Shown here: positions 61,001 through 64,000 of the stretch, piece after piece
Layout: every line of letters begins with the position of its first letter
How positions within the stretch are numbered: the stretch's first letter is position 1
DNA from: Thozetella sp. PMI_491
Lineage: Eukaryota; Ascomycota; Sordariomycetes; Chaetosphaeriales; Chaetosphaeriaceae
Length of the DNA: 64,000 nt
NCBI GenBank assembly: GCA_021432635.1
Contig: MU270104.1
Location: 166,224 to 230,223 of the forward strand
Direction of reading: 5' to 3'
The notes under the pieces: model-generated
What the model saw: only the letters and a program-made list of their open reading frames with translations
Database searches by the model: none
What the model was told of the DNA's origin: nothing
Translations under genes and position numbers: made by a program

Positions 61001-63905
61001 TTGGCGGCGGCCCTAGGCGCATCCGAGTGGGCTAACTCTAAAAAAACCCCTCGGGATCGCCCAGCACGCATCGGAGGACATGCCTCGGTCGGGCGACTTC
61101 AGACAATTCGCTTCGTAGCCAGGCTTTGCGAGAAAGCAACGAAGCCGAAAAGGAGAGACAGGTTCCCGCCGTGGGGATGCGCCACGCCCCAAGCCCGGTC
61201 GTCTAAACCTGTTGGCCGGGCCAGCCGTTGGCCGATAGTGGGATCTCTGCTAACAATGGTTTGTCGGAGGAAATGAGTTGCTCCGATCGCTAGGCCTGTT
61301 CCTCGTCCTCGTGGACGCCTGGCGCTATCGCAAAGCCCGCGCGCCTAGCGATCCCAATAGTCCATGGCGGGGCGTGCGCCCTCTACAGAGCAGAGTTTCC
61401 TTGTCGTTGTCCACCTCGTGGTGGCTCTCGCTAGGCTCCTTGGCCTCGACTCTCGACAGGGCCCTTGTGTTACCTGTTGGTCTCATTCGCACCAATGGTC
61501 CCTTTTCCCAGCTGTCCCTAACCACCCCGGCTGCCCCACCTCACCAGAGCCGTAATAAGGTTCCCGTCGTAATAGTACCAGCCACTGGAAGATTGTGGAA
61601 GCAATATACCTCCCAAACCTCTGCTATTTTATTTAGAGCTTATTTCGTGGCCATAGCTACGAGCTCCCCCAAATTGTCCGATCACTTGGCTCCGTTCTAA
61701 GCGCCGAACCATCTCCCAGTCTACTGCCTACGGTAAATTCGAGCCGTATTGCCTTGACGACGGCGTGGGTCCAGGGCCTAGGATTCAACGTGGAGCGTCT
61801 CGGTCCCTCACCGGATATGCCTCCCGAACACCGAAAAAAAACAACCCAGGGGCGCACCCTGCAGCTCTTGCATGACGCCAGAGGCGAACTCGGGAGGACC
61901 TGCAAGTGTCGAGAGTTCATCCAGTCTTGTGGGCCCGCCAACCTTCGGAAGAGTCCGCGAGGCTCGACCCTCGGACCAGCTTGGCTGTGAGAGCGCCCCC
62001 CGCCCGACGCAGGGCCCAAGAGGTTTGGCCCTTTCGGAGCGAAAAGGGAAATGGGGGAGAGTAGGTTCTCGATACCATGTTCCAGCTCTGTCTGGTACGG
62101 GATAGACGCGCGGGAATGAGTCCCCTCGCTGCCAAGACCGCGAGCTTTGGTAGGCTTTTTTATGGGCGAACTCTGGTTTGACGATCGGTCACTCGAAGAT
62201 GAATAATCCGTACGACTTTATGCCTTAGCAGGCGTCGTGGCTGTCAGCTCGCGTGCTGCGCGCCAACGGCGTGCACTTTGGGCTTGGGGGAGGGAGGGGG
62301 GCGGGGGCACAAGGTCGCTTTGTCTGTCTGCGAGACAGGCGCCCAGCCGGCTGCTTGCCAAGCTGGTAGTGCCTGGCAGGGTGGGTGGACCCGTGTCTAG
62401 GGTGAGGCTCGCGCCGCCACGGTCTGCTGAAATACTACAGTGACATTGGCGAGACCTTAACACATGGCTGACAATCTTGAAGGTTAAAGCATGGCGGCAG
62501 AGACAACAAGCCTTTGGCAACGATTCGGCCATAAGAGAAGAAGCAGGCCGGGATGACGCTTGCAGCTTAAGACTAGACAACAGCTAGGTACCCCAGGTCA
62601 GAGGTCCCTATGATGCTGCAGCAGATGTGTATACCTACTACCTACCTACCTCTACCGTAGCACTGTATCAGATTAAGGTTAACGAGAGGGCACTCTGATC
62701 TGCTGAGTAGAAGCACGACCGCTGCCGAGTCGTGTGCCTCGTCCGATGTCGACATCAGGTCGCGGGAAGCCAGGGTTGGCTCGCTGGTCAGCAAGACCGG
62801 AGACCCCACCTGCATTGATTATCGAGCCCAGGCGTTCAATGCGTCTCGCTCGTTGCGGTAGTATTAAGTCGTGCGTGTTAAGGATATGCGGCGTTTGTTA
62901 AGGTGCATCCCGATCGTGGGAGGGGTGTTAACTATAGGCCCCCCTCCCGTTGTTATGCTGCCCCTGGTCTGTTCCGCCAATCCTCCACACTCGTGAGGCA
63001 CAATGTGCATCTCGTCAATCGGGGGATCGCCTGCGCTGAAAAAAATAGCAGCACATCGCGAGGTCAAAAATAACTTGAGACGGTAGAGACATCGGATGGA
63101 AACCGGCGTGTTTGGCGTCAGTTTGCTCGTGAGCTCGAGCTCCACGCGCAGGCGTGGGCCCTGCTGGGGAAGGGGAGGAGGGTTAGGGGAGGAACCAGTA
63201 ACGCTCCGCCGTGCAGGAATGTACACGCTGTACAGACAGTACCTACTGTACGTACTTACATGCCACGGTACCGCGCCGTAGCTGTGATAACTTGGCCGTC
63301 GCCTGGGACTGGCTGGGCGGTGGCTCCCGAAAGGCTGCAGATGTGTGCAAGCATAGATCGCCGAGCGGCCGCACGTCGAGGGGCATTCGCCTCCTGATGG
63401 CGGCGCTGTGGTACTCACGTGTGAAGGTCGGGGCGGCCTTGAAGACCGAGGTACAGCGCAGTTCAGGAATGGCTCCTCCTTCGCAGAACCATGGTTCGGC
63501 ACCCGGCGGCTCTGGACCTCCTGCCCACGAGGGAAGATGCTAGCTCCACTCTCGGCGCCCTCGTACAGTAGGTAACGAAGATACCTACCTAGTCTAGTCA
63601 TAGCTCGGCACCTTGTGGCGAGCACCCGGCAGGGAAGCCTGGCAAGCCTGGGGAGTAAGCCCTGCGTTCCCCGAAGCTGACCGGCGTCGCCCGCCCGCGC
63701 CGCTACGTGCTGGCGTATCACCACTGCGTGTGATGGCTTCGAGGCGGACAGCCCAAGGTCTGTGCTTTTTCATGCGAGGTGGTGCCCTGGCCACGCCCTC
63801 CTCGGGGCCCAACTAATCCCTGAGCGCGCTGCTGCCAGAGCCCAGCTGCTGCATATTGCCATACCCCCTGGTCGAGACCTTCTGGCCTTCCTCCACAGCG
63901 TGTGT
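58082..63905. other. Gene-free region to the window end
   Basis: The first kilobase should hold the PAS-regulator promoter. After that I see no gene. Long frames at 60240-61022 (-) and 62864-63724 (-, 286 codons) are rich in Arg, Pro and Ser, have no family features, and the second runs through TACCTACC-type low-complexity sequence. A TGTCAA repeat lies at 59464-59487. Confidence 0.5.
59464..59487. repeat. TGTCAA/TGTCAG short tandem repeat
   Basis: Four units close to TGTCAA in a row, the first two with G variants. Confidence 0.75.
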
Positions 63906-64000
63906 TGTGCTGTGCTGTGCTGTGCTGTGCTGTGCTGTGCTGTGCTGTGCTGTGCTGTGCTGTGCTGTGCTGTGCTGTGCTGTGCTGTGCTGTGCTGTGC
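63906..64000. repeat. (TGTGC)19+ microsatellite, cut by window end
   Basis: Nineteen perfect TGTGC pentamers run to the last base of the window, preceded by a variant TGTGT unit. The true length is not known because the array is open at the right. Confidence 0.97.

Noticed and set aside
60240-61022. 260-codon frame on the - strand
   Set aside because: Arg/Ser/Ala/Cys-rich with no family feature; overlaps several frames of similar length on the other strand.
62864-63724. 286-codon frame on the - strand
   Set aside because: Runs through low-complexity TACC repeats, lacks any recognisable domain and has noncoding composition; long frames are expected in GC-rich DNA.

Overview
The window reads as nuclear DNA of a filamentous ascomycete, most likely a Sordariomycete. 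Genes are interrupted by short introns (about 50-160 nt) with GTRNGY donors, CTRAC-type branch points and CAG/TAG acceptors. Coding sequence is GC-rich at third positions. The gene set includes proteins typical of filamentous fungi: two Zn(II)2Cys6 regulators, a fungal P450 reductase and a Sec1 with a basic proline-rich tail. I cannot fix genus or species. TACCTACC-type repeats would fit Sordariales but prove nothing. I see no CRISPR array, operon, tRNA or rRNA gene, intact transposon or prophage.

Layout, left to right: gene-free DNA (1-2460); NADPH-cytochrome P450 reductase (+, 2908-5242); a 4.5 kb gap that probably ends in the long leader of an RBMS/MSSP-type two-RRM RNA-binding protein (+, 9804-11808); RIO2 ribosome-biogenesis kinase (-, 12474-13797), divergent from the 26S proteasome base subunit RPN1 (+, 14327-17289) over a 529 bp shared promoter; the exocytic Sec1/Munc18 protein (-, 18139-20678); a small secreted cysteine-rich protein (-, 24127-24291); a Zn(II)2Cys6 transcription factor (-, 27411-30173); an MFS sugar transporter (+, 35293-37290); an NCS1 purine-cytosine permease (+, 39544-41303), convergent with the riboflavin reductase RIB7 (-, 41448-42416); a CYSTM-family tail-anchored protein (+, 44635-45064) whose stop codon overlaps the stop of a small hypothetical gene (-, 45061-45442); the mismatch-repair protein MLH1 (-, 45642-48110); a weakly supported hypothetical gene (+, 51820-52614); a Zn(II)2Cys6/PAS regulator with an 8-nt microexon (-, 55297-58081); and 5.9 kb of gene-free DNA ending in a (TGTGC)n microsatellite cut by the window edge.

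Most genes are unrelated housekeeping functions (redox supply to P450s, ribosome and proteasome assembly, exocytosis, DNA repair, vitamin synthesis) plus two nutrient transporters. I see no biosynthetic cluster or defence locus. The most notable items are the 8-nt microexon that supplies a zinc-ligand cysteine, a second zinc cluster split across a 23-nt exon, the 54-residue eight-cysteine secreted peptide, and the convergent gene pair sharing a CTAG stop. All exon joins were read by eye from splice motifs, phase and family conservation; none is backed by transcript data.
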